The notes below the pieces were generated by a model. The model had not been told where the DNA came from, searched no databases, and worked only from the letters and a program-made list of their open reading frames with translations. From SLFH01 sp050486265 (GTDB lineage: Bacteria; Planctomycetota; Phycisphaerae; Phycisphaerales; UBA1924): a stretch of 64,000 nt of DNA. Location: the NCBI GenBank assembly GCA_050486265.1, contig JBJHCY010000014.1:1-64000 (forward strand), read 5' to 3'. A program made the position numbers and the translations under genes. Positions 1-8,476 of this stretch are shown piece after piece (positions within the stretch are counted from its first letter, which is position 1; every line of letters begins with the position of its first letter).

Positions 1-196
1 AGCCGAAGCCCGAGTAGGTGCCATCGGCGACGACGATCTCATCGCCGGTGTTGGCGACATTGACCGCGTCCTGGATGGTCGGCTGGTCGGCGGGGACATT
101 GATGACGGCGGCGGCGGCGTGCCCTGCGAACAGAGCGATTGCGAGCGACGCGGTCATCCGACGGTCTGCGATTCGGGAAACACACCTACTGATCAT
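1..196 (-). CDS. Secreted right-handed beta-helix protein (3' end outside window)
   Basis: The minus strand reads from an ATG at 196 with a clear GAGGAG ribosome site 8 bases upstream (205-210). The first ~30 residues form a Sec signal peptide: Arg-rich start, then a hydrophobic stretch ending in AGHAAAA. The next residues, beginning VPADQPTIQDAVNVA and continuing with an NTGDEIVVADGTYSG segment, are the typical first rung of pectate-lyase-like parallel beta-helix proteins, which are abundant in Planctomycetota as exported surface or polysaccharide-binding proteins. Only ~65 residues are visible, so neither enzymatic activity nor a C-terminal sorting signal can be judged. The gene is too short inside the window to be picked up by length-based ORF finding. 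Confidence 0.8.
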   Translation of the reverse strand, partial: MISRCVSRIADRRMTASLAIALFAGHAAAAVINVPADQPTIQDAVNVANTGDEIVVADGTYSGFG

Positions 197-545
197 GACT
201 TGAACTCCTCGCGCTTCTTCTGAAGCATGAAGGACCGGAGCGGCTGGAACCCACGGTGTAGCCGCGACCCGGGAAAACCTTTACTCCGCAGTTTGCCGTA
301 TCGCGGCGTCAACTTCAAGGGCCAATCGGCAGCTGTCAAAGAGAACGACGCGGGAATCAACGAAAACGCTGGGTTCTGAACGGGTCGTGCGGGTTGGTGA
401 AACCGGATGATCAAGGTTTGTTCACGAGGCATTCGGAGATCCGGTATCTATGGGGCCGCGAAGCGGGACGAAAAAACCGGATGCTATTTCGTCCTATAAC
501 CTTCGGGGCGTTCCGGATCGCTCGGTCTGAAGCTCTCCCGATCGG
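197..545. other. Intergenic region upstream of the beta-helix gene and downstream of thiD
   Basis: About 350 bases with no convincing gene; reading frames here lack ribosome sites and family resemblance. It should contain the promoter of the minus-strand beta-helix gene. An 8-base inverted repeat (466-473 with 487-494, GGACGAAA/TTTCGTCC) with an A/T-rich interior lies ~50 bases past the thiD stop and could be a weak terminator for thiD. No TPP-riboswitch-like structure was recognised. Confidence 0.4.
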
Positions 546-1358
546 TCAGTTCCACAGGCGGTGGAAGTGGTGGGTCGGGGGGCGGCCGCCGCCCACTGAA
601 AGCACTCCTGCTCGCTCGATCGCGCCGTGCATGTACGCCTTGGCCGCGCCGATCGTTGAGCGGAGATCCGGGCTTCCCGGGCGGAGGGCGGCGATCGCCG
701 CCGAGAGTGTGCAGCCTGCGCCGTGGACCCGCTCGGTCTTGAGCCGCGGGGCGTTAAACCAATGCAGGCCCTCTTCGTCGGCGAAAAGGTCGTCGCTGGC
801 CGTTCCGGCGCGGTCGGCCCGCTCGAAGCCCCCCTTGAGCAGGACCGCCCGTGCGCCGAGGGCGCGGAGCGCGGCCGCCGCGTCCCGCTGCTCTGACGGT
901 AACGACGGGCGTTCGATGCCCAGGAGCGCCGCGGCCTCGTACTGGTTGGGCGTGAGCACATCGGCGAGAGGCACCAGGCGCGCGCGGACGGCCTCTTCGG
1001 CCCGCGCGTCCAGGAGCCGGTCGCCGCTCTTGGCGACCATCACGGGGTCGATGACAACGAAGGGCGGGCGCTGGGTGATGAGAGCATCGGCGACCGCCTC
1101 GGCGATCTCGGCGGTTGCGATCATGCCGACTTTCACGGCGTCGACGCGGATGTCGTCGAAGACCGCGTCGATCTGGTCGCGCACAAAGCCGGGCGGGACG
1201 AGGTGGACGCCGGAGACGCCATGCGTGTTCTGCGCGGTCAGCGCGGTGATCGCGGCCATGGCGTAGGCCCCGCAGGCGGAGATCGCCTTGATGTCCGCCT
1301 GCACGCCGGCGCCGCCGGAGGGATCGGACCCCGCGATGGTGAGGATGTTGCAGATCAT
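546..1358 (-). CDS. thiD: Hydroxymethylpyrimidine/phosphomethylpyrimidine kinase ThiD
   Basis: A 270-residue ribokinase-fold kinase that phosphorylates HMP and HMP-P in thiamine synthesis and salvage. Visible family marks are the N-terminal AGSDPSGGAGVQADIK loop (residues ~8-23), the ITALTAQNTHGV segment, DPVMVAKSGDRLL, the LTPNQYEAA motif, KGGF and the C-terminal anion-hole motif HGAGCTLSAAIAA. Length matches the family (~265-275). The ATG at 1358 overlaps the stop of the MFS gene as ATGA, so the two are translationally coupled. A longer reading frame extends upstream to ~2630, but that part is the MFS gene read out of frame, not a fusion. Confidence 0.95.
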   Translation of the reverse strand: MICNILTIAGSDPSGGAGVQADIKAISACGAYAMAAITALTAQNTHGVSGVHLVPPGFVRDQIDAVFDDIRVDAVKVGMIATAEIAEAVADALITQRPPFVVIDPVMVAKSGDRLLDARAEEAVRARLVPLADVLTPNQYEAAALLGIERPSLPSEQRDAAAALRALGARAVLLKGGFERADRAGTASDDLFADEEGLHWFNAPRLKTERVHGAGCTLSAAIAALRPGSPDLRSTIGAAKAYMHGAIERAGVLSVGGGRPPTHHFHRLWN

Positions 1359-2704
1359 CGCTCTGGATGATTGCCGGGTTCGGCGGGTTCGTCTGCGGGG
1401 CGTGCGGGCTCGACGACCGCGACGCGTCCGCCGGGGTAGAACACGAGCAGCGCGGCCAGGCAACCAAGCGCGAGCCACATGGGCACGCTGAACAGGCGGG
1501 TGTAGTCCATCACGCCGTCGGTGCGGGCCCATTCGCCGATCTGCCCGGCGAAGACGCTGCCGACGATGATGCCGACACCGAAGATCACGGTGCCGAAGAG
1601 GGATTGGGCGCTGGCGCGGACGCCGGGCGTGGTCTGTTCGTCGACGACCATGAAGGCGATGAAGACGAAGCATCCGAAGCAGACGCCGTGCAGGGCGACC
1701 CCCAGGATCAGCGTCAGCACGGGCGGGAGCGGGATCGCGTCGACATAGGCGAAGAGCGCCATGCGCGCGGCGTAGGCCGAAACGCCGATGGACAGCAGCG
1801 TTTTTCGAGAGAACTTCCGGGCGAACAGCGGGATCAGCGCGAGGACGAGGATCTCGGACATCTGCCCGATCGTCATCAGCCCGCCGCCCCCGACGCCGAA
1901 GACGCGGTTGATCGTCGCGGCCAGATCGACATCGCCGAAACCCGCCTGGAAGGTGCCGAGGAACGCGCCGGTGTGCACGAAGTAGAACTGGTGGATGCAC
2001 GAGATCGGAACCGCGATGAGAAAGAGCGTGACGAGCGGCTGGCGCCGGACCTCGCCGAGGGCTTTGAGTGTCGCGTTGGACTTCTCGCCCCTGGCGGGGG
2101 GTGTCGCGGGGAGCGTCAGGCAGTAGAGCCCGAGCGCGACGCCGAGAATCGCGCTCAGGCGGAAGGCGTCGGCGATGCCGGCGGCCTGGGCGGCGAGCTG
2201 CTCGGCGTCGCCCGCGCCCGCGGGCGTGTGCCGGTGCAGCAGCCACTGGCCGATGCCGATGCCCACGGCGATCCACCCGAGCGTGCCCCAGACGCGGACC
2301 TTGCCGAACTGCCGGTCTCGGTCGGGGAGGTGGTGGAACGAGATCGAGTTGGTCAGCGCGAGCGTGGGGGAGTAGATCAGCGAGTAGAACAATGAGAAGA
2401 GGAAGAACATCCAGTAGGCGTCGATCCACGCGAGCTGCCAGACGAGCAGCCCGCCAGCGATGTGGCTGATCGCGAGGTAGCGTTCGGTGTTGAAGAAGCG
2501 GTCGGCGATCTGCCCGGCGATGAAGGGGGCGAAGACGGCGCCGATCCCGCCGATCATGAAGAGGTAGCCGATCTGGGCGTCGCCGAAGCCTCGGTGGCGG
2601 CTGAGGAAGAGGTAGAGCAGCGGGAGCCACGCGCCCCAGATCGCGTACTGCATGAACATCATCACCGAGAGCCGCGAGAGCAGGGCGGGCGGGGGCTGCT
2701 TCAT
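1355..2704 (-). CDS. MFS transporter, nucleoside:H+ symporter (NupG/XapB-like) family
   Basis: A 449-residue inner-membrane protein with about 12 hydrophobic segments. The N-terminus (LSRLSVMMFMQYAIWGAWLP) and the FGKVRVWGTLGWIAVG loop resemble the nucleoside:proton symporter branch of the major facilitator superfamily. Start ATG at 2704 is chosen because an AGGAG site precedes it and the next gene begins divergently at 2806. It overlaps thiD by ATGA. The pairing with thiD suggests the substrate may be a thiamine precursor or related pyrimidine/nucleoside; this is inference from context, as the family in general carries nucleosides. Confidence 0.85.
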   Translation of the reverse strand: MKQPPPALLSRLSVMMFMQYAIWGAWLPLLYLFLSRHRGFGDAQIGYLFMIGGIGAVFAPFIAGQIADRFFNTERYLAISHIAGGLLVWQLAWIDAYWMFFLFSLFYSLIYSPTLALTNSISFHHLPDRDRQFGKVRVWGTLGWIAVGIGIGQWLLHRHTPAGAGDAEQLAAQAAGIADAFRLSAILGVALGLYCLTLPATPPARGEKSNATLKALGEVRRQPLVTLFLIAVPISCIHQFYFVHTGAFLGTFQAGFGDVDLAATINRVFGVGGGGLMTIGQMSEILVLALIPLFARKFSRKTLLSIGVSAYAARMALFAYVDAIPLPPVLTLILGVALHGVCFGCFVFIAFMVVDEQTTPGVRASAQSLFGTVIFGVGIIVGSVFAGQIGEWARTDGVMDYTRLFSVPMWLALGCLAALLVFYPGGRVAVVEPARPADEPAEPGNHPER

Positions 2705-2769
2705 TGTCGCGGGCTCCTGTCCGAAAGCGGGCCTTCGCACGGCCCCGGGGTGGCGGTCGGTCGATCGTG

Positions 2770-2775
2770 TATAGT
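2770..2775 (+). promoter_or_regulatory. Candidate -10 element (TATAGT) for the ThuA-DUF1080 gene
   Basis: TATAGT stands out in a GC-rich divergent intergenic region, 30 bases before the ATG at 2806. No good -35 hexamer is seen. The same kind of TANNNT hexamer occurs before several other starts in the window. Confidence 0.35.
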
Positions 2776-2805
2776 AAAGAAAACCCTCAAGAGACGGAGC
2801 CGTTG

Positions 2806-4152
2806 ATGAAGCAACAGGTGGCCTTCGGTCTGATCGCGTTGGGTGTGTGCTGCGGGTTCGTGGCTTTCGGCGCGGCCGCGGAACCGGGGGCCTCCGATGC
2901 GCAGGCGTCCGACCCAGGTCCTGTTCGGGCGCTGGTGCTGTCGACCGAGCACCCTGGGGCGGACGGTTCACTCTGGCGACGGCTGGACGCGCTGCACCCC
3001 GGTCGTTTCGAGTTCCGGCGGGCGTTGCTCGATGTTCCCGAGTCGGGGGATGACGACGGCGTCGTGGTGCTGGCCGGGGCGGAGCGTTTTGCGGAGTTCG
3101 ATGTCGTCATCGCGCATGGGCGGGCCTGGCTCGGCGCGCTCTCGCCGGAGCTCAGGCAGGGCCTCGTCGATCGTGTGCGCGACGGCGGGGGCTTTGTGGG
3201 GATCGATGCGCCTGCGGGTGAGGTGTCCGGGGCTGCGTTCGAGAGGCTGATCGGCGGAGTGCTCAGATCTCCAGCAACGACCGGCCGGATCGGTGTGCGG
3301 ATCGATGCGGCCGAGCACCCGGTCACGAGTGGGCTGCCCGGCGGTTGGATGCTCGACGCCGAACTGCATGGACTGAGGGGGATCGACGAATCCGGCTCGC
3401 TTGTGCTCGCCCGGGCGCTGCCGGTCATCGACGCGGACGACATCATGCCGCACCCCGTCGCTTGGGAGAAAAGCCTCGGGCGAGGACGGGTCTTCTACAC
3501 CGTGCTCGGGCGTGACTCGCTCACGCTCGAAGACGAACGCTTCGTCGGCATGATCTCGAACGCGATCGTTTGGGCGGGCGACGCGCCGACGCCCGACGCC
3601 GACGGCGTGTACACGCTCTTTGACGGTCGCTCGACCGACGGCTGGGCGATGACCGGTCCCGGCGAGTTTGTTCACGAAAACCCCGGCCCCGAAGGCGTGC
3701 TGCTGGCGACGGGCGGGATGGGCATGCTCTGGTACGAGCGGCGGAGGTTCCGCGACTTCGAGCTGACCATCGAGTGGAAGAACGAAACCGCGAGCGACAA
3801 CTCGGGTGTGTTTGTGCGGTTCCACGAGCCGCCAAACTCGCCCTGGGACGCGGTGCGCAAGGGCCACGAGATCCAGATCTATGACATCGAAGAGGGCGAG
3901 CACATGACCGGCGCGATCTACAACCACGCCCCGGCGACGACGCTCGCCTCGAACCCGCCCGGCGAGTGGAACACCTTCGTGATCTCGGTGATCGGGCACG
4001 ACTACACGGTCGTGCTCAACGGGGTCACGGTCTGCGAGTGGACCTGCCCGCCCGAACGCCACGGGCGCGAGGGGTACATCGGCCTGCAGAACCACAGCGG
4101 GCCGGTCCGCTTCCGCAACATCAGGGTCCGTGAGCTCGGCTCGGATCGATAA
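2806..4152 (+). CDS. Secreted ThuA-like plus DUF1080 (3-keto-disaccharide hydrolase fold) protein
   Basis: 448 residues. A Sec signal peptide (residues 1-~25, ending FGAAA) is followed by a ThuA-like glutamine-amidotransferase-fold domain (~35-260: RALVLSTEHPG near its start, the VVIAHGRAWLG and GGGFVGIDAP segments, then a VTSGLP stretch) and a C-terminal DUF1080 concanavalin-like domain (~265-445: LFDGRSTDGW, FELTIEWKNET, SGVFVRFHEPP, GREGYIGLQNHSGPVRFRNI). DUF1080 domains are expanded in Planctomycetota, and characterised members act on 3-keto-glycosides. The ATG at 2806 gives the signal peptide; an upstream in-frame extension does not. The gene converges on the TIM-barrel gene with only 6 bases between stops. 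It probably acts outside the cytoplasm on a carbohydrate together with the neighbouring oxidoreductase cluster. Confidence 0.85.
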   Translation: MKQQVAFGLIALGVCCGFVAFGAAAEPGASDAQASDPGPVRALVLSTEHPGADGSLWRRLDALHPGRFEFRRALLDVPESGDDDGVVVLAGAERFAEFDVVIAHGRAWLGALSPELRQGLVDRVRDGGGFVGIDAPAGEVSGAAFERLIGGVLRSPATTGRIGVRIDAAEHPVTSGLPGGWMLDAELHGLRGIDESGSLVLARALPVIDADDIMPHPVAWEKSLGRGRVFYTVLGRDSLTLEDERFVGMISNAIVWAGDAPTPDADGVYTLFDGRSTDGWAMTGPGEFVHENPGPEGVLLATGGMGMLWYERRRFRDFELTIEWKNETASDNSGVFVRFHEPPNSPWDAVRKGHEIQIYDIEEGEHMTGAIYNHAPATTLASNPPGEWNTFVISVIGHDYTVVLNGVTVCEWTCPPERHGREGYIGLQNHSGPVRFRNIRVRELGSDR

Positions 4153-4158
4153 GGGGCT

Positions 4159-5079
4159 TTAGCGCAAGACCGCGTCCATGCGCTGCTTGATCTCCAGCAG
4201 GCGGTCCTCGCCCCCGCCGCGCACTTCGGCGGTCGCCCAGCCCGAATAGCCGATCTTGGCCAGGGCCCGCATGACGCCCGGCCAGTCCGAGTCGCCCTCG
4301 CCGATCTCGACGCCGAACCCGCGCCAGAGCCCTTCCTCGTCGCGCTTCTTGCGGCTGAAGTCCTTGATGTCGAGTTTGAAGATGCGCGGGCCGAGCGTTT
4401 CGATCCAGTGCGTCGGCCAGCCGTAGTTGACGATGTTGCCGATGTCGAAGTACCAGCCGACCGAGTCGGTCTCGAACCCGTCGACATACCGGGCCGCTTC
4501 GAGCGGGCTGAGCAGGAAGTGGTTCCAGACATTCTCGATCGCAAGGCGCACGCCGAGTTCCTTTGCGAGCGGGACGAGGCCGGCGATCGCCGCTTGCGAC
4601 CGCTCGTACGCCGCGGCGTACGACACCTCCGCGTTCACGACCGCGGGCACGACCAGCACCGTGTCGCCCCCGTAGCGGCGGCAGTCTTGCATCGCGAGCC
4701 CGACGCCCTCGACCGCCCGCTTGCGGACATCGGCGTCGGGGTGGGAGAGCGGGACTCTCCAGTGCGTCGAGCAGACGGTGCCGTGGATTTTCAGGCCGGA
4801 TTCGTCGCGGGCGTCGGCGACTTCCTGCGGGTCGAGCTCGTTCGGGCTTGCGATCTCGACGCCGTCGTAGCCGAGGCGTTTGAGCGATCTGAACCTGTCG
4901 AGCACCGATCCGTCGTGGCGCACCATCTCGTACTTGACGGCGTGGCGGAGCTCGACGGGGCGGACTTCGGGCGTTGCCCCCGAGGCGCGAAGTCCGGGCA
5001 TGGCGGCGGAAGCCGCGGCGGCGAGTGTGATGGCGTGGAATGTCCGCCGATCGATCGGCCTTGGTGCGTCGCGGTGCAT
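4159..5079 (-). CDS. Tat-exported sugar phosphate isomerase/epimerase-like TIM-barrel protein
   Basis: 306 residues of the xylose-isomerase-like TIM-barrel (AP endonuclease 2) superfamily. A twin-arginine motif (DRRTFHAITLAAAASAA) near the N-terminus indicates Tat export. The barrel core shows LGYDGVEIAS, the ENVWN metal-ligand region, a GWYFDIGN segment and IFKLDIKDF. The ATG at 5079 has GGAG 8 bases upstream; an in-frame TTG at 5085 is an alternative start. It is transcribed with the Gfo/Idh/MocA gene (36-base gap) and probably converts a keto-sugar or inositol-type intermediate. The substrate cannot be read from sequence. Confidence 0.85.
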   Translation of the reverse strand: MHRDAPRPIDRRTFHAITLAAAASAAMPGLRASGATPEVRPVELRHAVKYEMVRHDGSVLDRFRSLKRLGYDGVEIASPNELDPQEVADARDESGLKIHGTVCSTHWRVPLSHPDADVRKRAVEGVGLAMQDCRRYGGDTVLVVPAVVNAEVSYAAAYERSQAAIAGLVPLAKELGVRLAIENVWNHFLLSPLEAARYVDGFETDSVGWYFDIGNIVNYGWPTHWIETLGPRIFKLDIKDFSRKKRDEEGLWRGFGVEIGEGDSDWPGVMRALAKIGYSGWATAEVRGGGEDRLLEIKQRMDAVLR

Positions 5080-5115
5080 GGTCAACGCTCCGTGATGGAA
5101 GGGGCGAGTGGTGAA

Positions 5116-6417
5116 TCAGCGGAAAGGCGTGACGCCCGGCACCGCGACCGGCGCCGTCTCGATTTCGCCGAACTCGTATCGCTTCGGCGTCAGGTCTTCC
5201 TCCGAGTTCATCGCCTGCTCCCAGGTGATGCACTGGCCGGTGTAGGCGGCCATGCGTCCGGCGATGGACATCATCGTGCTGAGGGTCATCAACTCGCCGT
5301 CGTCGATGGGCTTGCCGCTGCGGATCGAGGCGAACAGCTCGTCGTGCTCGACCTGGTACATGTTGGGGCGGTCGCCCTCGTACGCCCAGTTTGTCTCGCC
5401 GTCGATCTCGTGCTTCGGCGCCCAGCCGTTGATAAAGCACCTGCCCTTGGATCCGACGATGAAGTCGGTGTTGTCGAAGGGCGTGTTGGCGACCTGTCGG
5501 CAGGTGTGGAAGCAGCGGATGCCGCTCGCGTATTCGTAGATCACCGCGAAATTGTCGAACACATTGCCGAACCGCTCGGGGGGTCGCGCCTGGCGTCCGC
5601 CCAGCGCCGTGATGCGGATGGGCGCCTCGCCCCGCATCGCCCAGTTGATCTTGTCGACGCTGTGGCACGCCTGTTCGACGATGTGGTCGCCGCTGACCCA
5701 GTTGTAGTGCCACCAGTTTCGGATCTGCCACTCCATCTCCGACCACTCGGGCTTTCGCTCGGGCGGGCGGATGGGCGCGGCGTGGTAGGTCGTGTGCACC
5801 GCGCGGATGTCGCCGATCGCGCCGTCGTGGACCTTGGCGAAGGTCGAACGCTCGGGGCTGCTGTACCGCCAGCAGAAGCCGGAGACCAAAGAGAGCCGCT
5901 TCTTCCGCGCGACCTCGACGGACTCGATGATCGAGCGCACGCCCGGCGCGTCGACGGCCATCGGCTTTTCGCAGAAAATGTGTTTGTCCGCCGCGACCGC
6001 CGCCGCGAGGTGCGCCGGCCGGAAATGGGACGGCGCGCAGAGCAGCACGACATCGACGCCGCTGTCGATCACGCGCTGGTGGTTGTCAAAGCCGGTGAAC
6101 CGTCGGTCTTCGCCGACTTCGACGCGGTCGCCGAAGTGCTCCTTCAGGCGGGCGAGACTGTTGTCGAGGCGGTCGGCGAAGAGGTCGCCCATCGCCGTGA
6201 TGACGACGCCGGGGTCAGCGCGGATCGCCTGCACCGCGGCGCCCGTTCCGCGTCCGCCGCAGCCGATCAGCCCGACGCGGATGCGGTCGGTCCCGCCCGA
6301 GGCGCCCCATGCGGGGAAGGCTGCGGCCGCGGCGCCCGCCGCTGCGACCTTCAGGAAATCACGACGCCCCAGACCCAGCCCGGGGCGACCTGCAACATCT
6401 CGTTCGCTATAGCTCAT
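5116..6417 (-). CDS. Tat-exported Gfo/Idh/MocA family oxidoreductase
   Basis: 433 residues. The N-terminus has a twin-arginine signal (GRRDFLKVAAAGAAAAAFPAWG), then a Rossmann NAD(P)-binding fold (RVGLIGCGGRGTG at ~55), the diagnostic CEKPMAV catalytic-loop motif and a C-terminal beta-sheet domain with GDHIVEQACHSVDKINW. This is the usual architecture of exported planctomycete dehydrogenases that oxidise sugars or glycosides with tightly bound NAD(P). Its ATG overlaps the stop of the SUMF1-like gene (ATGA), and the TIM-barrel gene follows, forming a three-gene minus-strand operon facing the ThuA-DUF1080 gene. Confidence 0.92.
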   Translation of the reverse strand: MSYSERDVAGRPGLGLGRRDFLKVAAAGAAAAAFPAWGASGGTDRIRVGLIGCGGRGTGAAVQAIRADPGVVITAMGDLFADRLDNSLARLKEHFGDRVEVGEDRRFTGFDNHQRVIDSGVDVVLLCAPSHFRPAHLAAAVAADKHIFCEKPMAVDAPGVRSIIESVEVARKKRLSLVSGFCWRYSSPERSTFAKVHDGAIGDIRAVHTTYHAAPIRPPERKPEWSEMEWQIRNWWHYNWVSGDHIVEQACHSVDKINWAMRGEAPIRITALGGRQARPPERFGNVFDNFAVIYEYASGIRCFHTCRQVANTPFDNTDFIVGSKGRCFINGWAPKHEIDGETNWAYEGDRPNMYQVEHDELFASIRSGKPIDDGELMTLSTMMSIAGRMAAYTGQCITWEQAMNSEEDLTPKRYEFGEIETAPVAVPGVTPFR

Positions 6418-7250
6418 GGTCGATCGGTGTCCTGATCTGCGGGGCGAGGTTCTCTGTCGCCGCTCGGCGATTCGGATTGCATTTCGAGCACGACGCGGAA
6501 GCCGACGAAGCCCGCGTCGGCGAGCCACCACTCGCTGGGGGGAAACTGCGGGTCGCTGGCGTTCCAATCCGGGCTCGGGCGTTGCAGCATCGAGCACGAA
6601 AGTGCATCCGCCGGCGTGAGGTACGAGCCCCCGAGTACGACGGGCTTGCCGTCGCGATCGGTCGCCCATTCCGCGGCGTTGCCCAGCAGGTCGTACAGCC
6701 CGTTCGCGTCGGCGCGCTTGGCGCTCACGGGCTGGGTCTTGGCGTTGCTGTTGCCTCGGTGCCAGGCGTGCTTGTCGAGGGTGTGTTCGTCGACGCCCGA
6801 GGCGGCGCATGCGGCGAGCCACTCTTCGGCCGTCGGCAGGCGGTAGGTCTTGCCTGTGCGGGCGGAGAGCCACGCGCAGAAGGCCTCGGCGTTCTTGTGG
6901 GTCATCGAGATCGCGGGGAAGCCGGCACGCCCGAAGCCGCGGTCCATCGCGATGTAGGGGCGGCTGGGCCTGGTCAGGGCGTCGGCTTCGCCCGCGTCGG
7001 CGTCGGCCTCGTCGAGCCCGTAGACGAAGGCGTCGAACCAGTCCCATGTGACCTCGGTCGCGCCCATCCAGAGCGTTCGGTGAGGCTTCACATCTTGAGC
7101 TGGGTCCTGAGCCGGGTCAGGACCTGGGCGTTGCACGGGGACGATGCGCATCTCCAGCGTCGTGCCATCCAGGCGCTGAACGAACGGCTCGGGCGCGGCG
7201 TCGGCGACCCAGGCGACCGCAGCGATCACAAACGATGCACGAATCAACAC
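6414..7250 (-). CDS. SUMF1/formylglycine-generating-enzyme-like secreted protein
   Basis: 278 residues with a signal peptide directly after the start. The GTG at 7250 is chosen because GAGGAG (7259-7264) lies 8 bases upstream and it places the hydrophobic LIRASFVIAAVAWVADA stretch at the N-terminus; an ATG at 7286 would overlap the divergent apbE start. FGE-sulfatase fold motifs are visible: WMGATEVTWDWF, the KTYRLPTAEEW motif, GLYDLLGNAAEWATD, VVLGGSY and a closing VGFRVV. The cysteine pair expected of active FGE is not evident (only an ALSCSM segment), so a structural or binding role is more likely than sulfatase activation. It is the first gene of the operon with the Gfo/Idh/MocA gene. Confidence 0.85.
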   Translation of the reverse strand: MLIRASFVIAAVAWVADAAPEPFVQRLDGTTLEMRIVPVQRPGPDPAQDPAQDVKPHRTLWMGATEVTWDWFDAFVYGLDEADADAGEADALTRPSRPYIAMDRGFGRAGFPAISMTHKNAEAFCAWLSARTGKTYRLPTAEEWLAACAASGVDEHTLDKHAWHRGNSNAKTQPVSAKRADANGLYDLLGNAAEWATDRDGKPVVLGGSYLTPADALSCSMLQRPSPDWNASDPQFPPSEWWLADAGFVGFRVVLEMQSESPSGDREPRPADQDTDRP

Positions 7251-7284
7251 CCCGGCGGCTCCTCGGTACTCGTAGCATGGGGCC

Positions 7285-8325
7285 ATGCACGGCTCCGGTT
7301 CGGCAAACTACAGCGTATCAGATCGATGGGCCTTTCGCCCCATGATCTTTCTGCTTGCGTGCTGCTGGCTCACCGGGTGCGCGGGGAACGATCGGTTTCA
7401 GGATTCAGGGGTCGCATTCCAGCGATTCGAGTTCCGCTCGGTCATCATGGCGTCCGAGGCGTCGGTGGTCCTGTACGCCTCGGACGAGGAGGCGGCGCGA
7501 GGGCACGCCGCCGCCGCGTTCGACCGGATGAACAGGCTCGACGCGGTGATGAGTGACTACCGGGTCGACAGCGAGCTGATGCGGCTGGCGGATCTCGCGT
7601 ACCGGGGTGGAGACCGCGAGCCTCACAAGATCAGCGAGGATCTTTTCCGGGTGCTTTGGAAGTCGATCCGGATCGCCGAGGCTTCGGGCGGCGCGTTCGA
7701 CCCGACCATCGGCGCCTACTCACTCCTCTGGCGCGAGGCCCGAGCTGCCGGATCGCCCCCGTCGGACGGGCGGCTCGATGAGGCCGCGGCTCGCGTCGGG
7801 TGGGAGGCGGTCCGGCTCGACCGGCGCAGCCAAGCCGTCGCGTTCGATAGGCCGCAGATCCGCCTGGACCTCGGCGGGATCGGCAAGGGGTTCGCGGTCG
7901 ACGAGGCGTTGGCCGTGCTCAGGGCTCGCGGGGTGGAGCGCGCGATGGTCCGCCTCGGGGGCGACATCGCCGTCGGCAGTGCGCCGCCTGGCAGCGAGGG
8001 ATGGCGGATCGGTCTGCCCGGCGGCGATCGGCCGATCGTCATCGAGCACGCGGGCGTCTCGACTTCCGGCGACAGCCACCAGCACCTCGATGCGGGCGGC
8101 AGGCGCTACTCCCACATCATCGACCCCCAGACCGGGCGAGGCCTGGTCTGGAGCGAGACCGTCAGCGTTGTGGCCGCCGACGCGGCGACAGCCGACGCCC
8201 TCGCGACCGCGATCAGCGTGCTCCGAGCCCGGGGCGAGAGCCACGAGGGCCTGCTCGACGCATTCCCCGGTACACGGGTCTTTGTGTCCGAGTCCGAGCC
8301 TGCGGAACCGGAGCCGGGCTCCTGA
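7285..8325 (+). CDS. apbE: FAD:protein FMN transferase ApbE, lipoprotein
   Basis: 346 residues. A lipobox (CCWLTGC, Cys32) follows a hydrophobic stretch, so this is an outer- or inner-membrane lipoprotein. ApbE motifs are clear: SGGAFDPTIGAYS, LDLGGIGKGFAVDEAL, RLGGDIAVG, STSGD, the HIIDPQTGRG motif and the ADAATADALATA helix. The enzyme covalently attaches FMN to Thr residues of exported or membrane proteins such as RnfG/NqrC-type flavoproteins. The start at 7285 has no good ribosome site, but TAGCAT at 7273-7278 suggests a leaderless transcript; Met20 (7342) would leave too short a signal. It is followed after 151 bases by the MacA-like gene; no flavoprotein target is in this window. Confidence 0.92.
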   Translation: MHGSGSANYSVSDRWAFRPMIFLLACCWLTGCAGNDRFQDSGVAFQRFEFRSVIMASEASVVLYASDEEAARGHAAAAFDRMNRLDAVMSDYRVDSELMRLADLAYRGGDREPHKISEDLFRVLWKSIRIAEASGGAFDPTIGAYSLLWREARAAGSPPSDGRLDEAAARVGWEAVRLDRRSQAVAFDRPQIRLDLGGIGKGFAVDEALAVLRARGVERAMVRLGGDIAVGSAPPGSEGWRIGLPGGDRPIVIEHAGVSTSGDSHQHLDAGGRRYSHIIDPQTGRGLVWSETVSVVAADAATADALATAISVLRARGESHEGLLDAFPGTRVFVSESEPAEPEPGS

Positions 8326-8476
8326 ACGCCCGCACTTCGGGAGCGGTCGAGCATTCCACACGGATAATGTCTGCAACCCAAGCCGCCGGATTCCCAAAGC
8401 TCATCGCACCCGGTTCGGTGCGGGCTCGGTACACCGCCGAGAAGGTCTCGACGCGGACGGCGGGAGGAGCATCGGT

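Noticed and set aside
546..2630. 694-codon minus-strand frame spanning thiD and the transporter gene
   Set aside because: Only the last 270 codons resemble a protein family (ThiD). The upstream part is the MFS gene read in the wrong frame and is Arg/Pro-rich, so this is not a fusion protein.
2705..2805. Possible TPP riboswitch controlling the transporter-thiD operon
   Set aside because: The 101-base divergent region lacks the CUGAGA/thi-box-like conserved bases and is too short for riboswitch plus promoter.
4408..6435. 675-codon plus-strand frame opposite the TIM-barrel and Gfo/Idh/MocA genes
   Set aside because: Antisense shadow with no ribosome site and no family resemblance.
6414..7286. 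ATG at 7286 as start of the SUMF1-like gene
   Set aside because: It would overlap the divergent apbE start and bury the signal peptide; the GTG at 7250 has an ideal GAGGAG site.
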